Of a stretch of 63,685 bases of DNA, positions 38,608-47,269 are shown piece after piece. The first letter of the stretch is position 1. Each line of letters opens with the position of its first letter. The notes under the pieces were generated by a model. That model saw only the letters and a list, made by a program, of their open reading frames with translations, was not told where the DNA came from and searched no databases. Origin of the DNA: Thiopseudomonas sp. (GTDB lineage Bacteria; Pseudomonadota; Gammaproteobacteria; Pseudomonadales; Pseudomonadaceae); the NCBI GenBank assembly GCA_018384595.1, contig JAHAYO010000103.1, forward strand, positions 1 through 63,685. Direction: 5' to 3'. The translations under genes were made by a program, and so were the position numbers.

Positions 38608-39406
38608 ATGGCCAATCAAAGTCAATCTTGGGCGCGCCGCGTCGTGGCAGGGTGTTTGTCTCTGGGCCTAATGGCATCGGCTTGGGCACAGGTCGACATC
38701 GACAGACTCACCCAAGAAGTCGACAGCATCCACGGCACCACCACCTACCAGTACGATGCCAACGGCAACCTCACACAAAAAACCAACGGCGCCAGCACCA
38801 CCACCTACAGCTGGAACAGCGACAACCGCCTCATAGAAGTCCAGACCGGCAGCACAACCATCCGCTACGGCTACGACCCGCAAGGCAGGCGCATCAAACG
38901 CCTCAAAACAGAAGGCAGCGACAAAGAAGAAACGCACTACATCCTCGACACCCAGCGCGCCTACCACGACATCGTCATCGAGCGCACGAGAAGAAACAGC
39001 GACCCCTGGCAGGAAACCAGCTACCTCTTCACCCCCCGACGGAATAGGTGCACCTCTGAGCCAGCACAACGGCACGGACACCACGCAAATCTACGCCGAC
39101 GGCCAGGGCTCAACGCGCCTCATCCTTGACGGCATCAGCGCCCACACCGCAAGCTACGATGCCTTTGGCATCCGGCTGCACGGCAGCGCCAGCACCACCC
39201 ACGGCTACACAGGAGAGCAGCAAGACGAAGACACAGGGCTGATTTACCTCAGAGCCAGAGACTACGACCCGGCCACCGGGCGCTTCATCAGCATGGATGA
39301 GCACCCGGGCAGCCAGCGCATCCCGCTGACGCTCAACAAGTACCTGTACGGCAATGCGGATCCGGTGAACTTTGTGGATCCGAGTGGGGGCGGTCTCAAA
39401 AACTGA
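38608..39406 (+). pseudogene. Rhs/YD-repeat protein remnant, frameshifted, no toxin tip
   Basis: This is the C-terminal core of an Rhs/YD-repeat protein. A Sec signal peptide (MANQSQSWARRVVAGCLS..., ending SAWA-QV) joins directly to YD repeats (TTTYQYDANGNLTQKT, YSWNSDNRLIEV, IRYGYDPQGRR). The frame breaks in a C6 run at 39032-39037. Removing one C restores DGIGAP, then YDAFGI, YTGEQQDEDTGLIYLRARDYDP, and the Rhs core end (YLYGNADPVNFVDPSG), with a stop six codons later. The polymorphic C-terminal toxin and any immunity gene are absent. Codons are unusually C-rich (repeated ACC ACC, CGC CTC) compared with neighbours, suggesting transfer. A sequencing error in the C-run cannot be excluded. Confidence 0.88.
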
Positions 39407-39589
39407 GTGCAACACCTGACCCATTTGGTAAGGTACTGCAGCCTGCACGGTATGCGCCCGCAAGCAATTTCGCTAGCCGCAGGTGAAAAGCCCGCGCTGG
39501 ATGGTCCTGGCTAGGCTGCCGGATGCTGGTCGTGCCTGCGGCGCTGGTCTACAATAGCTGCCTTAAATTCACCAACAGGGTATGAGCCA

Positions 39590-40174
39590 ATGTCTTTCTC
39601 TCAACAACAGGCCCGCTTGCGCGCTTTCCTTGATGCCGATGACCTGTACGAAGAAGCGCTTGATTATGTTGCCAGCCATGGCTTCCTGACCGCCCTGTCC
39701 ATCTGCCCCGATCCGGTGGACGCCGAGGAGTGGATTGCGGAGCTGTTTGGTGAAGAGCCCGATTACAAGGATGCTGCCGAGCGTGACGACATTCAGCAAG
39801 CGCTGCTGCAGCTCAAGGCCCAGATTGAGCGCCAGCTGGCCAGCGACGAAGAATTTGAGTTTCCGTGCGAGCTTGATCTGGGTGACGAACCCGCCGACTC
39901 TGACCTGCGAGCCTGGTGCATCGGCTTTATGGAAGGCGTTTTTCTGCGTGAAGACATCTGGTTTGAAGACGACGAAGAGGAAGTCAGCGAGCTACTGCTG
40001 CCGATTATGGTGGGGTCTGGCCTGTTTGACGAACAACCGGACTTTGCCGAAATTGCCAGCGACGACGACTTGGTAGACAGCATGCTGGTGCAGATTCCCG
40101 ATATTTTATCTACCCTGTTCTTGTTGATGCAGGCACCGGAAGAAAAGCCGGCCCTGCTCAAACCCCGCGATTGA
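39590..40174 (+). CDS. YecA/YgfB-family (UPF0149) protein
   Basis: This is an acidic cytosolic protein of 194 aa. It matches the UPF0149 helical domain: the N-terminal ALDYVASHGFLTALSICPDPVDAEEWIAELFGE segment and LRAWCIGFMEGVFL in the middle are typical. The C-terminal SEC-A-like Zn motif found in some YecA proteins is absent, so it is a YgfB-like short form. Function is not well defined in the family. It lies just after the Rhs remnant and 16 nt before the DUF454 gene, with which it probably shares a transcript. Confidence 0.85.
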   Translation: MSFSQQQARLRAFLDADDLYEEALDYVASHGFLTALSICPDPVDAEEWIAELFGEEPDYKDAAERDDIQQALLQLKAQIERQLASDEEFEFPCELDLGDEPADSDLRAWCIGFMEGVFLREDIWFEDDEEEVSELLLPIMVGSGLFDEQPDFAEIASDDDLVDSMLVQIPDILSTLFLLMQAPEEKPALLKPRD

Positions 40175-40190
40175 TGCGCTGGCGGACGCC

Positions 40191-40586
40191 ATGAGCCGTG
40201 AGGTTCGACTGGTTGCCAATCCGCTGTTGCGTTCTCTGTTGTTTGTCCTGGGCTGCCTGAGCGTAGCCTTGGGCGTGCTCGGGCTGTTTTTGCCCATCCT
40301 GCCTACCACCCCGTTCATGCTGCTGGCCGCCGGCTGCTTTGCCCGCAGCTCGGCGCGCTTTTACCACTGGATCACTTCCCATCAGCGCTACGGGCCGATG
40401 ATTGCCGATTACCTGGCCGGCAAGGGCCTGCCGCTGCGCGTCAAACTACTGGCCATCAGTCTGCTATGGCTGAGCATTTTGTTTGGCGTGTTTTGGGTAG
40501 ATTTTGCCTGGGCCCGACTGGCCATGCTGTTGACTGCTGTCGCGGTAACTGCCTATTTGTGGCGCTTGCCGCGGTCTGATTCGTAA
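40191..40586 (+). CDS. DUF454 (YbaN-like) inner-membrane protein
   Basis: A small membrane protein of 131 aa. The first helix pair (about 12-33 and 37-50, LGLFLPILPTTPFMLLAAGCFARSS) is the DUF454 signature, followed by YHWITSHQRYGPMIADYL and two more helices (about 86-122). Function is unknown. It begins 16 nt after the YecA-like stop. The gene order with recQ is familiar from Pseudomonas, which suggests the Rhs remnant was inserted into this neighbourhood. Confidence 0.88.
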   Translation: MSREVRLVANPLLRSLLFVLGCLSVALGVLGLFLPILPTTPFMLLAAGCFARSSARFYHWITSHQRYGPMIADYLAGKGLPLRVKLLAISLLWLSILFGVFWVDFAWARLAMLLTAVAVTAYLWRLPRSDS

Positions 40587-40625
40587 TGCCTGTCTGTGGG
40601 GTGGAAGGCTCTGGAAGAGCGTTGC

Positions 40626-40652
40626 GTAACGCAGTGCAGTCGCGGAATCCAG
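40626..40652. repeat. REP-like repeat, partial copy
   Basis: GTAACGCAGTGCAGTCGCGGAATCCAG shares its right half (AGTCGCGGAATCCAG) with the copy before xerD at 45183-45197. It sits in the short gap between the convergent DUF454 and yceF genes. Confidence 0.4.
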
Positions 40653-40655
40653 CAT

Positions 40656-41234
40656 TTAGGGCACCGCAATTCCTGCCTGATTCAGCATGTCGCACAGACG
40701 GATCAGGGGCAGGCCGACCAAGCTGGTGGCGTCTTCGCCTTCGGTGGCGCGAAACAGGCTGATGCCCAGCCCCTCCGATTTGAAACTGCCGGCGCAGTCA
40801 TAGGGCTTTTCTTTGCTGACATAGCGCTCGATCTGCGCATCAGACAGCTCGCGAAAATGCACGGTAAAAGGCACGCAATCCACCTGCGCCTGGCGGCTGG
40901 CGCTGTCCAGCAGGCACAGGCCGGTATAAAAGGTGAGGCTGCGGCCACGCGCTGCCTGTAGCTGCTCGATAGCTGCCTGCTGGTTGCCGGGTTTGCCGAT
41001 GATCTGGCCGTCCAGCACCGCCACTTGGTCCGAGCCGATAATCATGTGTTGCAAAAACTGGTTGCGTAGAGCGCTGGCCTTGGCCGCCGCTAGGCGTTTG
41101 ACCAGGCTGGCGGCATCCTCGCCGGGGCGTGGCGTTTCATCAATATTGGGGCTTTGGCAAACAAAGCGCAGCTGCAGGCGCTCCAGCAATTCACGGCGGT
41201 AAGGTGAGCTTGAAGCCAAAACCAGAGGGCGCAT
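40656..41234 (-). CDS. yceF: Maf-like nucleotide pyrophosphatase YceF
   Basis: This is a Maf-family house-cleaning pyrophosphatase of 192 aa. The YceF subgroup prefers 7-methyl-GTP, whereas YhdE-type Maf acts on dTTP/UTP. YceF-type motifs are present: LASSSPYRRELLERL, DETPRPGE, IIGSDQVAVLDG, TFYTGL, CAGSFKSEGLGI and LVGLPL. The ATG at 41234 matches the family; the longer frame to 41315 reads across the intergenic region before ffh. It is divergent from ffh. Confidence 0.93.
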   Translation of the reverse strand: MRPLVLASSSPYRRELLERLQLRFVCQSPNIDETPRPGEDAASLVKRLAAAKASALRNQFLQHMIIGSDQVAVLDGQIIGKPGNQQAAIEQLQAARGRSLTFYTGLCLLDSASRQAQVDCVPFTVHFRELSDAQIERYVSKEKPYDCAGSFKSEGLGISLFRATEGEDATSLVGLPLIRLCDMLNQAGIAVP

Positions 41235-41331
41235 GCGCAGGGTTCTCGGAGGTGCAGGTGGGTGCAAAGCGGCCAGCGGATTCGGGTATACTGCGCCCAT
41301 TTCCGGCTGGACCATTTATTGAGGTGTGTAA

Positions 41332-42708
41332 ATGTTCGACAATCTTAGCGAACGTCTGTCGCAAACGCTACGCCATGTCACCGGCAAGGCTAAACTGAGC
41401 GAAGACAACATCAAGGATACGCTGCGCGAAGTGCGCATGGCGCTGCTGGAAGCCGACGTGGCGCTGCCGGTGGTTAAGGATTTCGTCAATGCCGTGCGTG
41501 ATCGCGCCGTGGGCACCGAGGTGTCGCGTAGCTTGTCGCCAGGCCAGGCGTTTTTGAAGATTGTTCAGGCCGAACTAGAAGCCATGATGGGCGCAGCCAA
41601 CGAAGAGCTGTCGCTTAATGCTACGCCGCCTGCGGTGGTGCTGATGGCCGGTTTGCAGGGTGCGGGTAAAACCACCACTGTGGCTAAGCTGGCGAAACAC
41701 CTGAAAGAGCGCAAAAAGAAAAGCGTGATGGTGGTATCGGCGGATGTGTATCGCCCGGCGGCGATTAAGCAGCTAGAAACCTTGGCTGGTGAAGTGGATG
41801 CTGTGTTTTTTCCCTCGGATATCAGCCAGAAGCCGGTAGATATCGCTAACGCTGCCATCAAAGAAGCCAAACTCAAGTTTATCGACGTGGTGCTGGTGGA
41901 TACCGCCGGTCGTCTGGCGATTGATGATGAAATGATGGCTGAAATCAGTCAGCTACACGCGGCGGTCAAGCCGGTAGAAACCCTGTTTGTGGTGGATGCC
42001 ATGACCGGTCAGGATGCCGCCAATACCGCCAAGGCGTTTAATGAAGCGTTGCCGCTCACCGGTGTGGTGCTGACCAAGGTCGATGGTGATGCCCGTGGCG
42101 GTGCGGCGTTGTCGGTGCGCGCCATTACCGGCAAGCCGATTAAGTTCCTCGGCATGGGCGAGAAAACCGATGCCCTAGAACCTTTCCACCCAGATCGTAT
42201 CGCGTCGCGCATTCTTGGCATGGGCGATGTGATGAGCCTGATCGAACAGGCCGAACAAAAGCTCGACCGCGAAAAAGCCGAAAAACTGACGCAAAAGCTG
42301 AAGAAGGGCAAGGGCTTTGACCTAGAAGACTTCCGCGACCAACTTCAGCAAATGAACAATATGGGCGGCATGGGTGGATTGCTAGAAAAAATGCCCAATA
42401 TGGGCGGCGTGAATCTGTCGCAAGTGCAAGGTTTGCAAGGCAACGCTGAAAAGCAGTTTAAGCAGATGGAGTCGATCATCAACTCCATGACCCCGCAAGA
42501 GCGTCGCAACCCTGACTTGATCAGTGGTTCACGTCGTCGGCGCATTGCGTTGGGTTCCGGCACGCAGGTGCAGGATGTGGGCCGCCTGATCAAGCAGCAC
42601 AAGCAAATGCAGAAGATGATGAAGAAATTTATGGGTAAGGGCATGGGCAAAATGATGCGCGGTTTGGGCGGCATGATTCCGGGCATGGGGGGCATGCCCA
42701 AGCTGTAA
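41332..42708 (+). CDS. ffh: Signal recognition particle protein Ffh
   Basis: Ffh is the SRP54 GTPase that, with 4.5S RNA, targets membrane proteins co-translationally to FtsY/SecYEG. The 458 aa comprise N (about 1-90), G (LMAGLQGAGKTTTVAKLAKH, VDTAGRL, TKVDGDARGGAAL) and Met-rich M domains (about 300-458, ending in GGMIPGMGGMPKL). The length is standard. The gene coding for 4.5S RNA is not in the window. The rpsP operon follows after 114 bp. Confidence 0.97.
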   Translation: MFDNLSERLSQTLRHVTGKAKLSEDNIKDTLREVRMALLEADVALPVVKDFVNAVRDRAVGTEVSRSLSPGQAFLKIVQAELEAMMGAANEELSLNATPPAVVLMAGLQGAGKTTTVAKLAKHLKERKKKSVMVVSADVYRPAAIKQLETLAGEVDAVFFPSDISQKPVDIANAAIKEAKLKFIDVVLVDTAGRLAIDDEMMAEISQLHAAVKPVETLFVVDAMTGQDAANTAKAFNEALPLTGVVLTKVDGDARGGAALSVRAITGKPIKFLGMGEKTDALEPFHPDRIASRILGMGDVMSLIEQAEQKLDREKAEKLTQKLKKGKGFDLEDFRDQLQQMNNMGGMGGLLEKMPNMGGVNLSQVQGLQGNAEKQFKQMESIINSMTPQERRNPDLISGSRRRRIALGSGTQVQDVGRLIKQHKQMQKMMKKFMGKGMGKMMRGLGGMIPGMGGMPKL

Positions 42709-42723
42709 CGGGAAAATAGCCCT

Positions 42724-42751
42724 TTGCAAAAATACCGTTTGCCCTTAGAAT
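42724..42751 (+). promoter_or_regulatory. Candidate promoter of the rpsP operon
   Basis: TTGCAA (42724-42729) and TAGAAT (42746-42751) at 16-bp spacing lie about 70 bp before rpsP. Confidence 0.5.
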
Positions 42752-42822
42752 ATGCGGCCTTTCGTGTGTGCCTTGCACATGCGAAAGGCTTTGTTCATTT
42801 TCAACTACAGGAAAGAAGTTTA

Positions 42823-43074
42823 ATGGTAACTATCCGTCTTGCACGTGGTGGCTCTAAAAAACGCCCTTTCTATCACCTGACTGTGGCCAACAGCCGCAAT
42901 GCTCGTGATGGCCGTTTTGTCGAGCGTATCGGCTTTTTCAACCCCGTTGCCCGTGGTGCAGAAGTTCGTCTGTCTGTAAACCAAGAGCGCGCCAACTACT
43001 GGCTGGGTCAGGGTGCACAACCCTCCGAGCGCGTAGCCCAGTTGCTGAAAGAAGCAGCTGCCCAGACTGCTTAA
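42823..43074 (+). CDS. rpsP: 30S ribosomal protein S16
   Basis: bS16 is a small-subunit assembly protein, 83 aa. [41 protein letters not shown] is the canonical N-terminal half. The ATG at 42823 has AGGAAAGA upstream. It is first in rpsP-rimM-trmD-rplS, an operon order conserved across proteobacteria. Confidence 0.98.
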   Translation: MVTIRLARGGSKKRPFYHLTVANSRNARDGRFVERIGFFNPVARGAEVRLSVNQERANYWLGQGAQPSERVAQLLKEAAAQTA

Positions 43075-43098
43075 GTTTAGGCGAAGAGGTAAACGTAC

Positions 43099-43623
43099 AT
43101 GAGCACGGACGATTTGATCGTAATGGGTAAAATCGGTGCTGTGCATGGTGTGCGCGGAGACGTAAAGATCCATTCCTTTACTGATCCGATGGAAAACCTA
43201 TTTGATTATCCGCTGTGGTATTTACGCCGCGACGGAAAAGTCATGAAGCAGGTTAAGCTGACCAGCGCCCGTTCCCAAGGCAAGGGGCTGGTGGCACATA
43301 TTGAAGGTCTGGATGATCGCGAAGTTGCGCGAACCTGGACCGGCTATGAAATCTGTGTGCCACGCAGTGAATTGCCATCGCTGGAAGAGGGCGATTATTA
43401 CTGGCATCAGCTGATAGGTCTTGAGGTGGTCAACCAGCAACAGCAACTGCTGGGCAAGGTGAACCATCTGCTCGAAACGGGAGCCAACGACGTTTTGGTG
43501 GTACGGCCTTGTGCCGGTAGCCTAGACGCGCGTGAACGCCTGCTGCCCTATACCGACGACTGCGTTGTGCAGATTGATCTGGTACAGGGGCGTATGAGCG
43601 TTGAATGGGATGCGGATTTCTGA
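43099..43623 (+). CDS. rimM: Ribosome maturation factor RimM
   Basis: RimM binds S19 and helps mature the 30S 3' domain. The 174 aa include an N-terminal RimM barrel ([29 protein letters not shown]) and a C-terminal PRC-barrel (about 98-172, [14 protein letters not shown] and [14 protein letters not shown]). AAGAGG lies upstream of the ATG. It is 24 nt after rpsP. Confidence 0.97.
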   Translation: MSTDDLIVMGKIGAVHGVRGDVKIHSFTDPMENLFDYPLWYLRRDGKVMKQVKLTSARSQGKGLVAHIEGLDDREVARTWTGYEICVPRSELPSLEEGDYYWHQLIGLEVVNQQQQLLGKVNHLLETGANDVLVVRPCAGSLDARERLLPYTDDCVVQIDLVQGRMSVEWDADF

Positions 43624-43630
43624 TTCCGAC

Positions 43631-44395
43631 ATGTTACGTCTTGGAGTCATTACCCTATTTCCTGAAATGTTCACTGCCATCAGTGAGCACGGCATAACCC
43701 GTCGTGCCGTACAGCAGGGGCTGGTCAGCATTGAATGCTGGAACCCGCGCAGCTTTACGCATGACCGCCATCATACGGTGGATGACCGACCCTTCGGCGG
43801 CGGCCCCGGCATGGTGATGAAGATCGAACCGCTGGAAGCTGCTCTGGCAGCTGCCAAGCAGGCACTGGGTGAAGACACTCGGGTGATCTACCTGTCCCCG
43901 CAAGGGCGGGTGCTCAAGCAGGCTGCGGTGAGTGAAATGGCAACGGCAGACAGGTTAATCCTGATTGCCGGACGTTACGAAGGCATCGACGAGCGGTTTA
44001 TCGAGACGCACGTGGATGAAGAATGGTCCGTTGGCGACTATGTGCTTTCCGGTGGTGAACTGCCGGCCATGGTGCTGATGGATGCCGTGATACGGTTGCT
44101 GCCTGGTGCTTTGAACCATGCAGAGTCGGCGGTGGAAGATTCTTTCACTGACGGTTTACTCGATTGCCCGCACTACACGCGACCGGTTACGTATGCGGGT
44201 AAAGATGTTCCACAGGTGCTGCTTGGCGGTAACCATGAACATATCCGGCGCTGGCGATTGCAGCAGGCTTTGGGCCGAACTGCAGAGCGTCGCGCTGATC
44301 TTCTGGATGGCCGCTCGCTTTCTGGAGAAGAACAGAGGCTGCTGGATGAATATTTTGCCCAGCGGAACGATTTAGGTATCGATGGCAAACCCTGA
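43631..44395 (+). CDS. trmD: tRNA (guanine-N1-)-methyltransferase TrmD
   Basis: TrmD forms m1G37 in tRNAs, preventing +1 frameshifting. It is a SPOUT-class dimer with the trefoil-knot SAM site ([37 protein letters not shown]). The 254 aa begin at ATG 43631 ([14 protein letters not shown]), only 8 nt past rimM, with no clear Shine-Dalgarno sequence, suggesting coupling to rimM translation. Confidence 0.97.
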   Translation: MLRLGVITLFPEMFTAISEHGITRRAVQQGLVSIECWNPRSFTHDRHHTVDDRPFGGGPGMVMKIEPLEAALAAAKQALGEDTRVIYLSPQGRVLKQAAVSEMATADRLILIAGRYEGIDERFIETHVDEEWSVGDYVLSGGELPAMVLMDAVIRLLPGALNHAESAVEDSFTDGLLDCPHYTRPVTYAGKDVPQVLLGGNHEHIRRWRLQQALGRTAERRADLLDGRSLSGEEQRLLDEYFAQRNDLGIDGKP

Positions 44396-44418
44396 GGTTT
44401 GTCTTACGGAGCATATAG

Positions 44419-44769
44419 ATGACTAACAAAATTATTCAGCAACTTGAAGCTGAACAAATGAACAAAGAAGTCCCAGCGTTCGCGCCTGGTGACACTGTAA
44501 TCGTGCAAGTAAAGGTGAAAGAAGGCGACCGTCAGCGTCTGCAGGCTTACGAAGGTGTCGTGATTGGCATTCGTAGCCGTGGCCTGAACAGTGCGTTCAC
44601 TGTGCGCAAAATCTCCAGCGGTGTGGGTGTTGAGCGTACATTCCAGACCTACAGCCCGCTGGTTGACAGCATTACCGTTAAGCGTCGCGGTGATGTGCGT
44701 AAGGCTAAGTTGTACTACCTGCGCAACCTGTCTGGTAAAGCGGCTCGTATTAAAGAGAAGCTCAACTAA
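44419..44769 (+). CDS. rplS: 50S ribosomal protein L19
   Basis: bL19 lies at the subunit interface. The 116 aa show the normal family sequence: [43 protein letters not shown], and a basic C-terminus. It is last in the rpsP operon and is followed by a strong terminator and then copy B of the structured element. Confidence 0.98.
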   Translation: MTNKIIQQLEAEQMNKEVPAFAPGDTVIVQVKVKEGDRQRLQAYEGVVIGIRSRGLNSAFTVRKISSGVGVERTFQTYSPLVDSITVKRRGDVRKAKLYYLRNLSGKAARIKEKLN

Positions 44770-44780
44770 GAGCGGTATTC

Positions 44781-44808
44781 AAAAAGCAGCCTGCGGGCTG
44801 CTTTTTTG
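44781..44808 (+). terminator. Rho-independent terminator of the rpsP operon
   Basis: The stem AAAAGCAGCC/GGGCTGCTTTT, a TGC loop and a T6 run lie 11 bp after the rplS stop. Confidence 0.93.
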
Positions 44809-44832
44809 TTTTAGTGGGGTTGGTTTTGGTCT

Positions 44833-44990
44833 GGTGTAGCAGTCGGGGCGAGGCGCTACGCAGCGCTACGCACTCGCGCCGAAGCAAGCTTCGTCACGGG
44901 TGCTGATGCGTTGCTTCGGCCTTGCCCCGTCTGCTGCTACACCGTGCTGCTGTGGGGGAGTGGCCCGGCTTTGCCGGGCTGCTGTCGCTG
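44833..44990 (+). repeat. Dispersed two-hairpin element, copy B
   Basis: The longest outer stem of the family pairs GGTGTAGCAGTCGGGGCGAGGC (44833 onward) with GCCTTGCCCCGTCTGCTGCTACACC (ending 44944). An internal hairpin around CGCGCC...GGTGC and the shared motif GTGCTGATGCGTTGC (44900-44914) follow. The short hairpin GCCCGGC-TTT-GCCGGGC (44963-44979) and TGCTGTCGC (44980-44988) close the element. It is on the same strand as rplS but lies beyond its terminator, so it may be transcribed only by read-through or from its own promoter. Confidence 0.65.
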
Positions 44991-45160
44991 CGAGTGAGTG
45001 GGCCAAGGGCACCAACCCAGCTTTGCCAACACCAACGATGCTGTTGCTGTGAGTGCTAGGCTTGGGGTGTTTTGCTCAGAGCTGGGTAGTATTGCTGTTG
45101 TTGGTATGTCTGATAGGGCAAATAGAGCAGCAACGGATAGGGCGGTATGCATATTTCCTT

Positions 45161-45197
45161 GTCATTCCGCGCGCAGTGAAGCGGAGTCGCGGAATCC
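45161..45197. repeat. REP-like palindromic repeat before xerD
   Basis: GTCATTCCGCG...CGCGGAATCCAG is an imperfect palindrome of the widespread GTCATTCC/GGAATCCAG type. It resembles the copies flanking trpS and the partial copy by yceF. Confidence 0.55.
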
Positions 45198-45264
45198 AGT
45201 GGGCTGCTTGCTGGGTTCGGCCTGATGTTTACAATGAGCATCACAACGCAGGAGGCCAAAACTG

Positions 45265-46158
45265 ATGCAAGCCGATTCACAATTGATTGACCGCTTTTTG
45301 GAGCAGCTGTGGTTGCTGGATGGGTTGTCGGACAACACCCAGGCGGCCTATCAGACGGATTTGCTGCAGTATGCTGGCTGGTTGCAGCCGCGGGGGCAGT
45401 CGCTGTTGCAGGCAAAGCGGGACGATTTGCTGGAGTATCTGGGATGGCGTTTGCAACAGGGGTATAAGGCCAGCTCTAGTGCGCGTTTGTTGTCGGCCTT
45501 GCGGCGTTTTTATCAGCAGGCGCTGGAGCAGGGGCAGGTACTCGAAGATCCCAGTGCGCTGGTGGATATGCCGAAGACCCGCCGCAATCTGCCGGATACC
45601 CTGACCGAGTCCGATGTTGATCGCCTGCTGGAAACGCCGGATATAACAGAGCCACTGGGGCTGCGTGATCGTTGCATGCTGGAGGTGCTTTATGCCACCG
45701 GTTTGCGGGTCAGTGAGCTGGTGGGTCTGAAACTGGATGAGGTCAGTCTGCGCCAAGGGGTAGTGCGGGTGATGGGCAAGGGTAGTAAAGAGCGCTTGGT
45801 GCCCATGGGCGAGCAGGCGTTGGATTGGCTGGAGCGCTATCTGGCGCAGGGCAGACCTTTGTTGCTGGGCGGCAAGATGAGTGATGTGGTGTTTCCCAGT
45901 CAGCGTGGCCAGCAGATGACCCGCCAGACCTTCTGGTATCGGATCAAGTTGCATGCACAGGTCGCCGGCATCATTAAGCCGTTGTCGCCGCATACGCTGC
46001 GTCACGCTTTTGCTACCCATTTGCTGAATCATGGTGCAGACTTGCGCGTGGTGCAGATGTTGCTGGGTCATAGCGACCTCTCTACCACCCAGATATATAC
46101 CCATGTGGCGCAGGCGCGCTTGCAGGCATTGCATGCCGAGCACCATCCCCGTGGTTGA
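45265..46158 (+). CDS. xerD: Site-specific tyrosine recombinase XerD
   Basis: XerD, with XerC, resolves chromosome dimers at dif under FtsK control. The 297 aa show a SAM-like N-terminal core-binding domain (about 1-90) and the catalytic domain with Arg in GLRVSEL, HTLRH, GH (LLGHSDLST) and the nucleophilic Tyr in TQIYTHV (about residue 279). The length and lack of neighbouring mobile genes support housekeeping XerD over an integrase. It follows the rpsP operon as in Pseudomonas. Confidence 0.96.
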   Translation: MQADSQLIDRFLEQLWLLDGLSDNTQAAYQTDLLQYAGWLQPRGQSLLQAKRDDLLEYLGWRLQQGYKASSSARLLSALRRFYQQALEQGQVLEDPSALVDMPKTRRNLPDTLTESDVDRLLETPDITEPLGLRDRCMLEVLYATGLRVSELVGLKLDEVSLRQGVVRVMGKGSKERLVPMGEQALDWLERYLAQGRPLLLGGKMSDVVFPSQRGQQMTRQTFWYRIKLHAQVAGIIKPLSPHTLRHAFATHLLNHGADLRVVQMLLGHSDLSTTQIYTHVAQARLQALHAEHHPRG

Positions 46159-46184
46159 TTTCTTATAGTGCTTTGTTATCAATT

Positions 46185-46213
46185 TTGTATGAAATCTAGT
46201 TTTGTGCTATAAT
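46185..46213 (+). promoter_or_regulatory. Near-consensus promoter for the 59-aa gene
   Basis: TTGTAT (46185-46190), 17 bp, and a perfect TATAAT (46208-46213) lie about 30 bp before the ATG. This is one of the strongest-looking promoters in the window. Confidence 0.8.
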
Positions 46214-46242
46214 TGACCATTGGTAAGAGAGGAGAGTTGAAC

Positions 46243-46422
46243 ATGAGTCGTAAGGCCACTACAGCCATTAATGAGATCAGTCACGCCCAGACCCGTAGCG
46301 ATTTGCTTGAAGAGCAGCGCAAGGCGTTTCTTAAGCAGGGCGGCAAGATTGAGAAGGTTCCTACCGGTCAGAGCGGACAGCAGGCCATCAGTTATTTTGG
46401 TCGTGGTACTCGTAGCAAATAA
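46243..46422 (+). CDS. Small basic protein of 59 aa
   Basis: A short cytosolic protein with its own near-consensus promoter, Shine-Dalgarno GAGGAGAG 5 nt before the ATG, and a terminator 20 bp after the stop, so it is very probably a real monocistronic gene. It is predicted mainly helical (about 6-32) with a C-terminal flexible Gly/Ser/Arg tail. The core RKAFLKQGGKIEKV loosely recalls the C-terminal segment of the Pseudomonas RNA polymerase regulator SutA and related small proteins; that comparison is from memory and weak. Function is not known. Confidence 0.8.
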   Translation: MSRKATTAINEISHAQTRSDLLEEQRKAFLKQGGKIEKVPTGQSGQQAISYFGRGTRSK

Positions 46423-46442
46423 CGGTTACCCCGAGCAGACAG

Positions 46443-46474
46443 GCTCCTGGAAGCATGCTTTCAGGAGCTTTTTT
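46443..46474 (+). terminator. Rho-independent terminator after the 59-aa gene
   Basis: The stem GCTCCTG/CAGGAGC extended by AAGC/GCTT, followed by T6, lies 20 bp past the stop. Confidence 0.9.
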
Positions 46475-46580
46475 ATGCCTGCAATACGGCGCTTTTGAGG
46501 GGTAAGGCCGGTAAAATGTATCTGAATCCGGCGTTAGCTTGCCGGTATTTTTTGATGTTGAAGGTGGGGTGGCAGGTGTT

Positions 46581-46949
46581 ATGAAAAAAACAACAGGGCT
46601 GGCTGGACTGGGTGCGCTGGTGTATTCAACCGATGGTGGGCGTTATTGTCCTGACTGCGGCCAGCCACAGGATCAATGCAGCTGCGCAGATAGTCAGGCG
46701 GTGCTGGGCGATGGCAAGGTGCGGGTGCGGCGCGAAAGTAAGGGGCGCGGTGGCAAGGTGGTGACGCTGGTCAGCGGTTTGCCGCTGACGGCGGACGGGC
46801 TTAGGGAGGTGGCGAAAAAGCTCAAGCAAGCCTGTGGCGTAGGCGGAGCGGTCAAGGACGCAATGATCGAGATTCAGGGCGACCAGCGGGACAAAGTGCT
46901 GCAGTGGCTAAAGAGCCAAGGCTACGACGCTAAACAGGCCGGCGGCTAA
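46581..46949 (+). CDS. yciH: YciH/SUI1-family translation factor-like protein
   Basis: This is a bacterial eIF1/SUI1-like protein of 122 aa. E. coli YciH can influence start-site fidelity on ribosomes in vitro and is linked to stress translation. An N-terminal CPDCGQPQDQCSC Cys cluster, common in the family, precedes the SUI1 domain (about 55-120, RRESKGRGGKVVTLVSGLPL, KKLKQACGVGGAVKD, IQGDQRDKVLQWLKSQGY). The ATG at 46581 was chosen because it gives the family N-terminus; a start at 46539 is possible. Confidence 0.93.
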   Translation: MKKTTGLAGLGALVYSTDGGRYCPDCGQPQDQCSCADSQAVLGDGKVRVRRESKGRGGKVVTLVSGLPLTADGLREVAKKLKQACGVGGAVKDAMIEIQGDQRDKVLQWLKSQGYDAKQAGG

Positions 46950-46976
46950 AGCAGCAACAGGCGACGCCTGCTGCCC

Positions 46977-47162
46977 TTAGTCGATATCAAAGTCGTAGTC
47001 AGCCAGCTCTTTATTGAGACGGCGTTCTTCCAGTAGGTTGTCGATGACGCGGCGTTTGGTCAGGCTGTTTTTGGTGGTGGCTGCGGGGATATCGTCGCTC
47101 ACCACTTCGCCATCTTCTTCGGCGACAAAGTCGTCATCCAGTTCCAGATCTTCTTTACTCAT
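46977..47162 (-). CDS. PA3496-like small acidic protein
   Basis: A 61-aa acidic protein: an Asp/Glu-rich N-terminal half, then KNSLTKRRVIDNLLEERRLNKEL, a short charged helix. This matches the small protein found beside nth in pseudomonads (PA3496 type, annotated as a putative envelope-integrity protein). The position next to nth on the same strand is conserved. GGAGGC lies about 7 nt upstream of the ATG. The mechanism is unknown. Confidence 0.83.
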   Translation of the reverse strand: MSKEDLELDDDFVAEEDGEVVSDDIPAATTKNSLTKRRVIDNLLEERRLNKELADYDFDID

Positions 47163-47269
47163 GGGTATGCCTCCGTAGCATGGGGGTGTCTGAGGCGTCT
47201 TATAGTGTGGTGCTTGAAAAAAGTAAAAAAGATTTTTTCTATAGACTGGCTGAATATGTTTTGCGCCGT

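Noticed and set aside
45265-46158. XerD as a mobile-element integrase
   Set aside because: Length and sequence fit housekeeping XerD, the location after the rpsP operon is conserved, and no att sites or mobile genes surround it.
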